From Lycocorax pyrrhopterus obiensis (lineage: Eukaryota; Chordata; Aves; Passeriformes; Paradisaeidae), in NCBI GenBank assembly GCA_014706295.1, contig JACSVZ010000012.1, forward strand, positions 15,893,255 to 15,957,254: a DNA stretch of 64,000 nucleotides, read 5' to 3'. A program made the translations under genes and the position numbers. Under the pieces are notes generated by a model. It saw only the letters and a list, made by a program, of their open reading frames with translations, made no database searches and was not told where the DNA came from. Positions 25,720-36,838 of the stretch are shown here, piece by piece (within the stretch, counting starts at the first letter, position 1; the number at the start of each line of letters is the position of its first letter).

Positions 25720-26320
25720 CCGTGGTCGGTAACGGGGAGCCGATGGCAGATAAGAGGGGTGACAGTGTTACCGGCTCGCGCTGCGCCGCACAGAGCCAGC
25801 CGGCGGATGCTCTGCCCTCGCCACAAACCCATCGATCTGGGGAAGCGCCCTGGACCCCTCCCCAGCTGCGGCGGAGCCCCTCGGAGGGAGAAGGTGGGAG
25901 CCGGGGGAGGGTGGCTGTGCGGAGCAGTGCGTGAACAGCTTTATTTCCCCAGCTGCGAGAGGGGAGCAGCCCCCGCTCTCCCTCCCCGTGTGTGCCCGGC
26001 AGGGAGAAGGTGCCCGGGGGGCCGTGTGCCTGCCCGGCGGAGGTGCTGGCTGGGTCCCCCACAGCCGCGGGCCCCCCCCCCGAGCATCGCCAGCCCCCGG
26101 CTTTGTGTGCGGGTCTGCGGCGGCTCGCTCTGTTTGCCGGGATGAATGTCAGCGCCCGGAGCGGGGAGCGGGGAGCGGGGATGGTGCAAACAAATGATCC
26201 CCCCCAAAAAAGCGCGGGCGGGGACGGTGACTGGGACTATGACTCTGCCGGTCACAAGCAGCCGGCGGGGGCGGCCGCCCTGGTGTCCCTGGGCCGTGCT
26301 CCGCGGGGCGCACCCGGCTG
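25720..26320 (+). promoter_or_regulatory. CpG island, likely promoter of the downstream gene
   Basis: About 600 bp here are dense in CpG (for example CGGCTCGCGCTGCGCCGC near 25772, GCGCGGGCGGGG near 26212, GGCGGGGGCGGCCGCC near 26264), whereas flanking DNA is CpG-poor. It includes GC-box-like GGGCGG motifs, a C-run near 26071, and a tandem GAGCGGG repeat at about 26158-26181 that could form G-quadruplex. In birds such islands normally mark promoters. It lies 1.3 kb upstream of the ATG exon, so a noncoding first exon here is possible; I could not place one. No TATA box was evident. Strand is assigned from the gene. Confidence 0.6.
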
Positions 26321-27479
26321 CTCAGGCATTTAATTCCAAGGGGAAAGCTGAGCCTGAGTCTACAGCAAAAGAAAGAAAATAAGGGAGGAGGGAAGTGGAG
26401 GTCAGGAAGGGTTTTCGGCAGCGGATGGCTGTCCCTGGTGGCCAGGGGGCTGCTTGCAGGGGATGGCTCTAAGCAGGGAAATAGCAATGAATGCAGGTTG
26501 TTTATTTTTTAACATGGCATCCACACCGGAGTGATAAAAGGGTGTGCAGGGAGCTTGGGGCTCTGCCAGCTCAGTTTCCACCAGTTTTCCTTGCTGTTTC
26601 CTCTCTTGGCACGGCTGGGAGTCGCCGTCAGACACCCCTTCCCCTGGATATGCTTCACTGACTTGATCTTGCTTTGCTCCATGGGGCTGGAGCAAGGTTT
26701 GGGCGGTTTTTTTCCGAAGCCCTTGTTTTTTCTCCGCCCAGCTGGCGTCAGGCGCCGAGGATGCAGAGACAAGTGCTCCTGACTAGGGGAGGGCTGACAG
26801 GAGGATTTCCCTTTGGGTTCGCAGCATCCCCGTGTCTGCTGTCTGCTGTGGAAGGGCTTTGTGCTGGAGCGTGGGGAGCAGAGCTCACAGGTGACCTCAA
26901 CCTGGATCAGCCTCGCTTGCTTTAAATGCCTGTCCCTCTCCTTGGGCTCAGGTGTTTGGTGACAGGCTGGAAAGTCATGGTAGGTAGGTGCTGCTGGCAG
27001 CTGAGGGTGCCTTCTGCTTTGGAAAACAGGGCGGGAGGAAAACTGGTCGACTGAATAGCCTTGGGAAGAGCAAGCGGGGATCCTCTCCATGCTGTAAGAA
27101 CAGACCCTTTGGAAATTCATCTGAGCAGCTGATTTCTTGGGGTTTCTCATCGCCTCTGAGATCAAACCCCATCCTCTTCCTCAGCCGAGGGCCACCACAG
27201 CCACGCTGGGCCACCTCCTCAGAGGGCAGCTCCTCCACCTGCCCAGTGCCACTCGACGTGGGGGCTCGCAGACCTGTGCCAGCGCTACTGAGGGACCCTT
27301 TCCAGCGAGCACTTTTAATTTTTCCTCTCTTTCACTCAGCTCTGCAGCATCACATGAAATACATGTGCAGCCGCCAGCTGCTCTGAGCTGTGACCTGCGC
27401 TTGGCTCAGGGAGACAAGACTTAGCACCCTCCAGATCTGAGGGCTCACTGTGGAGCACGCTGTGGACCGTCCGAGTAAC
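26321..27479. other. Interval between the CpG island and the ATG exon
   Basis: No clear exon. If transcription starts in the island, this is 5' UTR intron or leader. Confidence 0.4.
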
Positions 27480-27627
27480 TCCTGGCTGAACTCCTGCCTT
27501 GTGCTGGGTCCGTCCGGCCGCACTCGCTCCCGGTGCCGAGGGCTGGCGGAGCGCGTGGGGCAGCAGGCACGGCTGGGGTGTAGCATGCACGAGGGTGCAG
27601 AGGGACACAGGGACACCGGCGGGAGCC
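27480..27627 (+). promoter_or_regulatory. CpG-rich 5' UTR or proximal promoter of the ATG exon, with an overlapping upstream ATG
   Basis: A short CpG-rich stretch (GTCCGTCCGGCCGCACTCGC, then GGCGGAGCGCGTGGGGCAG) leads directly into the start codon at 27628. An upstream ATG at 27585 opens a 48-codon frame that overlaps the main start in another frame and stops at 27731. If transcribed, this arrangement could lower translation of the main frame. Whether transcription begins here or at the larger island upstream cannot be told from sequence. Confidence 0.4.
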
Positions 27628-27746
27628 ATGGCTTCGTTTGGGAAGCTGACGGAGTATTTCAGCCTGAGGAAGTCGAGGCCAGAGCTGCGCTCCAGGCGCT
27701 GGGGCCGGCGGAGCGGGAGCTGTTGCTGTAGTGTCACGGAGTGCAG
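27628..27746 (+). CDS. Coding exon 1 of an unrecognised gene (residues 1-39 plus two bases)
   Basis: The exon starts at the first in-frame ATG, which lies in a strong initiation context (gggagccATGg, with G at -3 and +4). It ends at a good donor, CAG|GTACGA, in phase 2. The product begins MASFGKLTEYFSLRKS, then turns strongly basic (residues 14-28) and has a cysteine cluster at C32, C33, C34 and C39. There is no signal peptide or membrane segment, so a cytoplasmic protein is inferred. The two leftover bases AG join the G of the next exon to give an arginine codon, and the frame stays open through all three exons, which is the main support. The exon lies in CpG-rich DNA about 1.3 kb downstream of a CpG island. 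The frame also runs open past the donor to about 28035, so an alternative or different first exon cannot be excluded. The family was not recognised. Confidence 0.6.
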
Positions 27747-29302
27747 GTACGAGGTGGCAGTGACCCAACTGTCCTGGTGCCTCCGTGTGTGCCCAGGGGC
27801 TGCGGGATGGGATGTGCAATCCTTGGCTCTTTGCTTTCCGTTTACCTCCCTTGGGGCTGGGAGGGGGCTGGGAGCAAGCCAAGGGCTCTGGAAGCATCAC
27901 CCCATTCCTGTCTGGGGCTCCCACAGAGCTCATTGCTGCGGGATGTCTCCAGCAGGCTCTGGGACCTGGCGTCTGTCTCCCTACCCAGGGCACGTCCCCT
28001 GTGTCGGTGGCACATCTTGGGTGTCTGCTGGGTGACCACGTGCACCTGTGCCTGCCTGCCTCTGCCTGGTGCTCTCTGCTGTGCCGCTGCACTGTCCCCT
28101 CATCAGAGGACCGAGGTCATTGCACCAAAATCACCCTTCCCCGCACCTGCCCTGTGCAAAGGCCTCTCTGCAGGGGCAGCAAGAAGTGGCTTCTCAGGTG
28201 GAGTGGTATCTGTGGGTATGAGGTGCTGATGGAGCATCCTGGCATGTAGGAAGGGTGTGGGCAATGAAGAGGGGAGCTCCTCTGTCAGACAGACACATGG
28301 TTCATTGGCAGCTTGTTTGGGGTACCTGATGAGGGGATCACAGTGGGGACGGAGAGGGTGGCATTTGGGCTGACTGGAAATCCTCTGGGAGCGTGTGAGT
28401 GCTCAGAGTTGTGTTGGGGGGGGGGTGCACACATCCTTGTTTTGCATGTAAACACAGTTACTGTAATTAAGAAAATTGCTCTGTGCCTGGGTGGCTTCTC
28501 CTTGGATGTTCCTTGCAGCCTGTAGGACAGGGCTAGCACTCGGTGCTGCTCTGGGCTCTCCCCCCTTTGAGTGGGCTCAGCCTAAGCAGCGTGTCCCCAG
28601 ATCTCCTGCTGACCTGCACACAGTGCCTCCCTGCTGCTGTGGGGTGTAGGTCTGTATAGGGACATACAGGGTGAAAAATAGCACCAAGGTGTTCACTTAC
28701 CTTCTTCCCTGGTTGTTGAGCACTTTGTAAAGGTTATTAAAATATCTGCAGATTCCGATGAAGTTGGAGCCCCTCCTGCTGCTGCCCATGTTGCTGCTGA
28801 GACAGTGAGACGTGCACAGCCGCTGCTGTCTCCCCTCTTCCCTCAGTGGCTGAAGAAGAGTCGCCTCTTCCCCGCTCAGTCGTTTCTCCAGAAACATTCC
28901 TGGCAGAGCCAGGAGCTTTGTCTGCTCCTTTTTGGCATTGTGGACAGAAACCCTGGTTTCTGCCCTCAGGTTTTTGCTGTCCCAGTGTGGAGCTGGGTGT
29001 GAGGAAGGTCTCTTGTCCAGCTGCTGCTGATCACAGGACGTGCCTGGGGTTTGCTGTGCACATCCAAGCATGTGCCAATGCCTGGCCCGAGGGAGAGGAG
29101 GAGGTGCACCCCCATACACGGGGTGCTACGGCCCTGGACCTTGGGGTTTGGGGTGAGCTGGGTGGTTTCCTCTGTAATGGGAGATGTCATGGCACCTTCC
29201 TAGCTCTGGGATGTGAGCCACAAGAGTGGCATTGCAGGTGTGTAGCTCATGTACCAGATTTTCCAGGGGATGCTGGCTGTGGGTGTGGGACTCTGAGCAC
29301 CT

Positions 29303-29386
29303 GCTCTGGTGGAAGGCATCCCTGCCTATGGCAAGGAGGGGAACGGGATGAGCTTTAAGGCCCCTTCCAACCCAAACCATTCTGTG
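29303..29386 (+). mobile_element. CR1 3'-end fragment
   Basis: About 85 bp: CTGGTGGAAGGCATCCCTGC to CCCAAACCATTCTGTG, the last part of the CR1 3' end. It lies in intron 1. Confidence 0.8.
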
Positions 29387-32300
29387 TCCAAGTTGTCCCC
29401 TCATGCAGGTCTGTGGCTCACTGTGCATCAGATGTGGCCACCAGGGCCACTGCCTGTCAGGGCTCAGCTCCGTGTCGCGCTCGTGGACACCCCCCAAGCA
29501 GAGATCCCGTGTGTGCCCTGGTGCTCTGGTGTGGCCCAGCTCGAGTTGCAGGGATCTGTGCTCTCCCTGTTTTGCCGCCTGGGCCATGCAGCTGCTCCAG
29601 GGCAGCTCCTCTGGGCTGGATCTGAGTGTGTGGACAGATTTCCTGGTGTCCCTGGCCCCCACAGTGACAGGGCTCGAGTGCACCTGTGGATACCGAGCCC
29701 ATTCCCTTGATTGCCACGGTTGATTATGAAAGTAAAACTAAGGGTTGATTGAAGCGTGGGATGCCTTGAAATCAGTGTCACTTCTCACCCCAGCTGCTTG
29801 AGCTTCTGCCTGTTCCTGCCCCCCCCAATGTCTGTACCTTGAGAAGCCCCAGGAAATCTCCACGGCTGAGATCCAAAAGCCAACACAATGCCGCTGCTGC
29901 AATGTCTGGCCCTGCCCTTGCTCTAGGTGGTGCTTCTTCCAGTTCTGTCGAGCAACTTTCTGCTTTTACTGCATTTCTTCACTCTAATGTGGGCAATTAA
30001 AGCACGGAGAGAAGATCCTCAGCTCCCACGTTTCCATGTGCGTGGAGGCACCAGAGATCCTGTACCCCAGCTTCAGCAGGGTGGTGTGCCCTGGTCTTGC
30101 TCAGGGCAGCCAGGCTCCCACCACGCTTCCCAAGGTTGGATATTCCCCTGGGACCATAGGGAACAGACGTAGGCAGGTACTCAGTCGAGAGCATGCACTG
30201 ACTGGAGTTATTAAATTCTAAATATAGTGGTCCCACGCATTCTCCTAGGACCTAACAGAAATCAGCAGGTGTGCAGTTACGGTTTTAAATAATATTCCTG
30301 CATTTTTAAACTACGCCTCCAGATACAGCAACATGAGTAAGCTGGGATGAGTAAATCTGCTGGGCTTGAGAATTTGTGGGCTCAGACTTGTGCGCAGAAG
30401 TGGAGCTCAGCAGGAGATCACCTCACTGGAGGTGCTTTTGGGCAAAGGTGCTGCTTGCAGGAGCTCTCCAGCCTATGTCCCCACCTGTGGCACAGAGTGT
30501 GTCCCAATTTGTACCTCTGTGTTGTGTCAGCTGGAGGCTCCTCCAGCCTGAGCCCTACTGCAGGAGGGGCTGTGGCACAGCTCCCTCCTATTACTAAATC
30601 GATCACCTGGAGGCCCCAGGTGTGACAAGGTGGGGATCAGGGTGTCCCCTCTGCAGCTGTACTGGGACAGGGGCTGGCAGTGTGAGTGAACACCCCCAAG
30701 CCCAGCCCAGGGGAGCAGATGATTTATTTGCAGCAACTTTTTTCCATGTAGCAGGAGCAGTGATGGATGAACCAAAAACTCCAGCTGGCAGGCTCCGGAG
30801 CAGGACTGCTTCGCGAGGGATGAAAGCCTGGAGCATTGCAGGGATATGAGGATGTGTCTGTAGAACTGGGTGCAGGTGCCTGTGGGTGAAGCGTGGGAGG
30901 GGCTGGGGGTGCTTGCTGAGGTCTGGGGGGCTGTTCTTTGTGGTGCCTTGAGGTGCTTGTGCCCAGCTCTGTGTGTTGGCTGGAAGGGCACAGAGGATCC
31001 GCTCTGGGATGGAGGAGAAATGGGAGGGAAAGGGAATAGCTCTTCTCTCAGTGAGCTATTTGTAAACTGAAAGGTCTGGACAACTTGTTTTGGGTTCCTG
31101 CAGCTTTTGCAAAGCGGATCAGGACATCACTGTCATGTGAGGGCTGTTGTGCTCTAACTGGGCTGAGAGAGCGGCCCTGCTGCGCTGTGAATGAGCCAGG
31201 GAGGCTCCAGGGTGGGCTGGAACTCTGAGGAGCAGGATGGCACTTGCCAGGCTGCTGTTTTCTGCCAGGGCTGCTTAGCAGTGAGCCAGCCTGGCAGAGC
31301 ACTGGGCTGGGACCCTGGGGCCTGCAGGGATTCTGGGAGGACAGGGATCCCTTGCTGGAGTTAACGGGTGCGGGAGAATTTTTCAAGGACACTCTTGGAG
31401 TTGCTCTCAGCCTGGGTGCAATGGGGGAAAGCAGCATTGTCAGTGCTATCAGCAGAGAGGTGACCTGCAACCGTCACTAATTCAGTTAAAAAATCATTAA
31501 AAATCCCAATGGAAAGTCATTAAAAATCCCAAGTCCCGTCCAGGGGTAGCTTTTGAGAGAAGTTTTCTCCTCTAGGCAGGGACGTGTGGACTGATTCAGT
31601 GGCTTTCACTGCTGGCCCAGGACTGTTCTGGGATAGATCCACTCCATGGCTTCAGGAAGTTGATGCCTGTTCCCTCTTCAACAGCTGCACCTCTCCCCTT
31701 CTCTGTGGTCCCCAGAGCCCCATACAGTCCCCAGAGAGGGGCTTTGATGAGCTCCTCAGGAGATCACTGCCTAGTTATGGAAAAGAAGATATTCAGGATG
31801 GGGGAATAGAGGGGGAGACTGGTGCCTGGGTTTGGATCCTGCATCCTGCTCCTGGGGGTCACCTTCAGCCCTGCAGGCAGCTGAGCTGACAGCCCCCAAA
31901 AACCTGTGGGGTGAAGACCCTATGTCTTCAGCAGGCTCCAGGAGAGGAGCTTTTCCCTGGCTTGGGGTGACCTGTGGTGAAACCCAGGGAAGCTCAGCGT
32001 GGGGAAGGGGGAGGAGAGGAGTTTGGCTGTGCTGGGCGTGCAGGGTGTCAGCTTTAGGGTTCCGCTGCCTTTTTTCTCTCAATAGCCAAGCTGGAAGTTG
32101 GTGTTAATTAACAATGAATTAGATTATGTAAGAATTAAATTACACAAAAATTCTGACTTGCTAGGCCTGTTTTTGTCCATGTCATTAGATAATCTCCAGC
32201 TGAAGAAGGGGTGCCAGGGTGATGCTCCATCTTTGCACTCCTGGGGGGCAGAGGTGGGTCCAGGTGTTCCTGTTGCTCCCAGGGTCAGAGCCTGTCTCCA

Positions 32301-33339
32301 GCCTTGTGGGAAGCTGGACCAAGGAGCTGCTCTTTGCCATGGGGAGCTGTTACCTCCACTCCTTTGGGGGTCTTTTCCACACTGATGTCCTGATCCATGT
32401 CCTTGCTGTGCAGTTTGATGGGCTTTGAGGTGGGGAGGGGTAGTGGGGAATGTTTTCCTGGCAGGATTGTGCTTAGTTGTTTTTGGGTGCTTAAAAATAT
32501 CTCTTCAGCTCTGGCAGCACGTCTGTGTTCAAGCACACGATTGTGATGGGGAACAGGAGGAACTGGCAAGTTCTGGGGCTGGGAAACGGCACTGAAGGAA
32601 CAGCTCCTGTGTTAGCAGCACCCAGCACGGGACAGGTAAAGATGGCACATAAAGATGCCCAAAGGGGTGTCTCTGAGGGGCTCTCCTGCACGGCTGAGAG
32701 TTTGACTGACTTTTCCTACTTTGTTTTTTGGCACATTTTGCACAAAACCTTTCTGCTTCCAAATGACACATCCATATGGAAAGATACCTGCATTGTAAAG
32801 GAGAAAACTAGCAAGGAGCTTGGAAGTGTTTGGGGTTAAGTGGGAAGTTTCCACCTGGAATTAGTCAATAAGGTGTTTGTGACACTTGTACTCCAAACTC
32901 TGCATCGCTCACACCTCCCTTGCCTGCTGAGATGCCAGCAGGACAATGTGCGTGGCTGCATGGATTCGCATTTTTCGCTGCGACAGATCACTGTAACCCA
33001 GTAACAAATCAATGTCCGTCGCTACTGCACGGAAGTGGTCAGTGCTGGTGCTGGAAGTCCTAAATCCAGTGGTAGTGACTCAGCCTGTGCCTGCTTCGCA
33101 GAGGTGCTGAGCATCCATTAATCCTCTTAACTGGAACAGGCAGCCGAGCCTCAGCACCTTTGCAGCTTGGCTGGGCAAGGACGAGAGAGAGAGCTTCAGG
33201 AGCTGGAGCGGGGAACTTCAGCCTCATTCAGCTGGAGGTTGGGAATGTGGTGACAGGTTTTGGGGTGCCCGAGGCTGCTGTGTGTGGGGCTGTCCTCAAG
33301 GGCAGCCCGTGTGCTCTTGGGAGAGGCTTGTCTGGAATG

Positions 33340-33754
33340 ATGCTCCAAAGACTGGAGCCCCCCTGCCGTGGAGACAGGCTGAGAGCCAGAGAAGAGAAGG
33401 CTCCGAGGAGACCTCAGAGCCCCTTCCAGTGCCTAAAGGGGGATTATAAAAAGAGGGAGAGTGACATTTTGCATGGGCAGACAGTGACAGGACAAGGGGG
33501 AATGGTTTTAAACTACAAGAGGGGAGATTTAGATTAGATATTGGATAGGAATTGTTCCCTGGGAGGGTGGGGAGGCCCTGGCACAGGGTGCCCAGAGAAG
33601 CTGTGGCTGCCCTGGATCCCTGGAAGTGTCCCAGGCCAGGTTAGACAGGGCTTGGAGCAGCCTGGGCTAGTGGAAGGTGTCCCTGCCCATGGCAGGGGTG
33701 GAACTGGATGAGCTTTCATGTCCCTTTCAACCCAAACCTTTCCATGATTCTGTG
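33340..33754 (+). mobile_element. CR1 LINE 3' fragment
   Basis: It runs from ATGCTCCAAAGACTGGAGCC through GGATAGGAATTGTTCCCTGG to TCCATGATTCTGTG. It is more diverged than most subfamily 1 copies and keeps parts of the ORF2 C-terminal frame in pieces. Confidence 0.85.
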
Positions 33755-35100
33755 CTCTTTCCCACCTGCCCTGTGTGGCTGTGCCTGGCGGGGCCACTTG
33801 TGCCCTTCAGCTCGCACAGGTGCCCCATGTCCCTCTGTGCTGGGCTGCAGGGCTGAGCCTTCTTCCCCTGCCCTCGGTGCCAGCCTTTCCCCAGGCCGTG
33901 TCCCTGGTGTCTCATGACGATGAGAAGCTGTCAGACGTGAACGGCTGTGAGCAGAGTGGCAGTGCCACGGGAGGAAATGACATTTAGCTTTTGTTGCTTG
34001 ATTGAGCTGACTGGGTTTTGTGTATTAAACCTAAAGAAGCTTTTGGCTTTGTTCTCCCTGCTGTTTGCAGAACCATGCCCATGATCTGTGAAGAGAGGGG
34101 GCTTGGGGACCAGCACGGAGAAGAAATCTGTCTCCCCATCAAACCTGTCCTTGCAAGGGGCCTCTCCACCAAGCCTTGACTTATCCTGGTTCTCTGCGGT
34201 TTCTGTGCACTGGGGGACACCTGGGTGCATTCCCAGTTCCAGCCCCCAGTGATGTGGGCTCAGGTCCACAGAGCTCCTGATCTCGCTGTGGGCTGTGGCT
34301 CTGTGCCCTGTGCAGGGGGAGGTGATGTGGACAGAGCCAGGGATGCTCTGGGCCTCTGCTTCTTCCTGCTCCTCCAAACCCTGCTCCCATGGCTGTGGGT
34401 AGAGGGATGTTGAAGATCTATCCCATAGAAGTGCAGGTGTGTGTGGCCTGGGAGCTGGTGGGGAAAGCTTCCTGGGTCTGACAGACTCGAACAGCACACC
34501 CAAGCTCTCAGGGTCATCTCTTTGGGGTTTGGGCCATGCTTTAGCTAAAGACAAGGTTTGCACCCGGTGTTCTCTCTTTCTGCCTGGCTTCCAGTCTCCT
34601 TTGAAAGTCAGTCTTTGGGATGGGAGATGAGCTTGGGAGCTGCCTAATTTCTGCATAAGCTGAAGCTCATCTTTGCCTGGATTAGGCAGAAAAAGATGAA
34701 TGGGCACCCTTTATTTGGAGTGGTAGTTGGAGGGGGTAGTGGGAGGAAGGGAATGATACTGGTATTAAGGGGAATTACAGACGGAGCGTGACTGCAGGAG
34801 CCGGCTCCTTCAGCAGAAAGCCCTGGCCTGTGAGTCACGCTTTGCTCGAAAGGCTGCTGGATTCCCAGTTCCCACTGTTTTGGCACTGAGTCACAGCTGG
34901 GTGGGGGCGCAGGTAGGAAACAGAAGCACCGGCAATCCACACCGGGATTTGTGCACGAAGAGGGAGGAAGTGATTCCAGACAGCGGTGGGAATGTTAACA
35001 GCTTCTGAGAGAAGCGCTGGCTGGCACTGGGAAGATTCTGAATGGGCTTGTCCCTGGGTGCCCTCCTCTGCCTGCTCCTGCCTGTGCAGGGCCGTCCCTG

Positions 35101-35337
35101 GGATGTGTGGGGACACGGGGCAGCTCTTGGGATGCGTGGGGACACTGGGCAGCCCCCAGGATGTTGGGGGGACACCAGGCAGCCCCTGGGATGTGTGGGG
35201 ACACCGGGCAGCTCTTGGGATGGGGGGGGGGGGGGGCACCAGGCAGTCCCCGGGATGTGTGGGGACATCAGGCAGTCCCTGGGATGTGTGGGGACACCTG
35301 TGAGCCCCCAGGGTGCAAGGGGACACTGGGCAGCCCA
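35101..35337. repeat. 29-bp G-rich minisatellite with a G15 run
   Basis: About eight units start near 35101, 35130, 35159, 35189, 35218, 35253, 35282 and 35311. The consensus is close to GGATGTGTGGGGACAC followed by NGGGCAGCCCCTG. The fifth unit is lengthened to 35 bp by an uninterrupted run of 15 G (35222-35236). It lies in intron 1. Repeated GGGG blocks on the + strand make G-quadruplex formation plausible. Both strands stay open over long stretches here, but only because of the repeat. Confidence 0.9.
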
Positions 35338-36438
35338 GCTCCTGGCTTGGGTGGCACAGGTGGCTTTGTCACTCTGCTCCAGGTGGGAGTGGGAGCTGGG
35401 GGGGCCGTGCCTGGCACAGGGCAGCTGCGGGGGTGCTGCCTGCCCCATAACACCTGGGAAATGTCCCGCTGCGTCGGCATCACCTGGGGGTGAAGGGAAG
35501 GAGCTTGGTGTCCTCGTGTCACGTTGAGCTGAAGGGCACGTGGGGACAATGGAAGGATGGACGTGTCGGAGTTGTGAGTGCCCGGGGACCAGTGGCAGAG
35601 CCCGGCGGCAGAGAGGAGATGCCACTGGGATTTGGAGGTGTCTGGGCACAGAATATCCTCTGTCCACCCCCTGGGGCAGGAGCCCGGCACCCTCCTGCGG
35701 GGGAGTTTGGGTGGGTTATGTCCTTCAAACAGCCCCTTGGTGGGGCAAGAGCCCCTCTAGGAGGAGAGGGCTGCTCCAGGGAGAGCATCCCGGTGATGTT
35801 GTCCTGCGGGAGGTGGGCTGAGCCAGCTCCGGGAGAGCTGGGGAGGAAGGGAGAGGGGGATATGTCAACAAAAGAGATTTTCTCCGGACCAAGGAAGAAG
35901 CATTTCAAAGAGGAAAGGAAAAAAGGACACTACTGTTGGGAATATTTCAGATGGGAAAACCAGAATACTTACTTTAATAATTAAAACATTTTTCCCCACA
36001 AAAATGCTGTGCTTTTTCCTGTAGGAATAGTTGGCAATTATACAAATTAATGCAAGATATTTTTAGTTTGCATTTTCGGATTTTTTGATGGAAAGAATGC
36101 AGACGGGAATAAGCAGCTCCTCCTGGTTCCCTGGCTGTAGCAGCCACTGGCGTGGGGGAGCAGAGCAGAGCCCCCACCCTCGGCAGCCCCTGGATGTGGG
36201 TGCTGCTGCCTGGAACATCCATGTGCTTCCACAGGTGTTTGGAAGCCACTGGAGCTGGCATTTGTTCCTGTTGGCTGCTTGGATACTCTGGGCCCTCTGC
36301 TGCCTGCCCTGTGTGCAGGATTTCTGTGGCTGTCTCTGGTACATCTATTTTTTGGCTGCAAATCCGTGTTTGTAGAAAAACTGGAAGCTCCAGTGCACTT
36401 TTATGTTGCTCTAAAGAACAAATAGATAACATTTATCT

Positions 36439-36590
36439 CAGAATCCCAGAATGGTTTGGGCTGGAATGGAGCTTTCAGCTCACCTTGTTCCAACCCCTGG
36501 GCAGGGACACCTTCCACTATCTCATCCAAGCTGGCCTTGGACACTTCCAGGGATGGGGCCACAGGTTCTTCACTGGGAGCTCATTCCAAC
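36439..36590 (-). mobile_element. CR1 3' fragment, facing the copy at 36702
   Basis: It begins with inverted tail GAATCCCAGAATGG and reaches CTTCCAGGGATGGGGCCACA. It is diverged. Confidence 0.75.
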
Positions 36591-36701
36591 CAAGGGTTTT
36601 AGGGGATGCTTTTCCTGCAGCAGGGATGTGTTTCCCCTGGCAGAACCTGGCTCTACCTTCCTCTGTGAGTGCTGAGCTGCAGCTGTTCACGGAAGAGGCA
36701 G

Positions 36702-36838
36702 AGTCCCCATCCCTGGAAGCACTGAAAAAACGTGTGGATGTGGCACTTGAGGACATGGAAAATAGTGGTGGTGCTGGGTTGGTTGTTGGATTTTGTAATC
36801 TTAGAGGTCCTTTCCAACCTTGATGATTCTGTGATTCT
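36702..36838 (+). mobile_element. CR1 3' fragment of an older subtype
   Basis: It runs from CCCCATCCCTGGAAGC through CGTGTGGATGTGGCACTTGA to CCAACCTTGATGATTCTGTG. It resembles the copy at 46966-47594 more than subfamily 1. Confidence 0.8.

Noticed and set aside
27628..28035. Unspliced single-exon frame starting at the same ATG
   Set aside because: A good donor at 27746/27747 joins in phase to exon 2, and sequence past the donor loses coding character.
35101..35337. G-rich array considered as interstitial telomere repeat
   Set aside because: The 29-bp unit is unrelated to TTAGGG.
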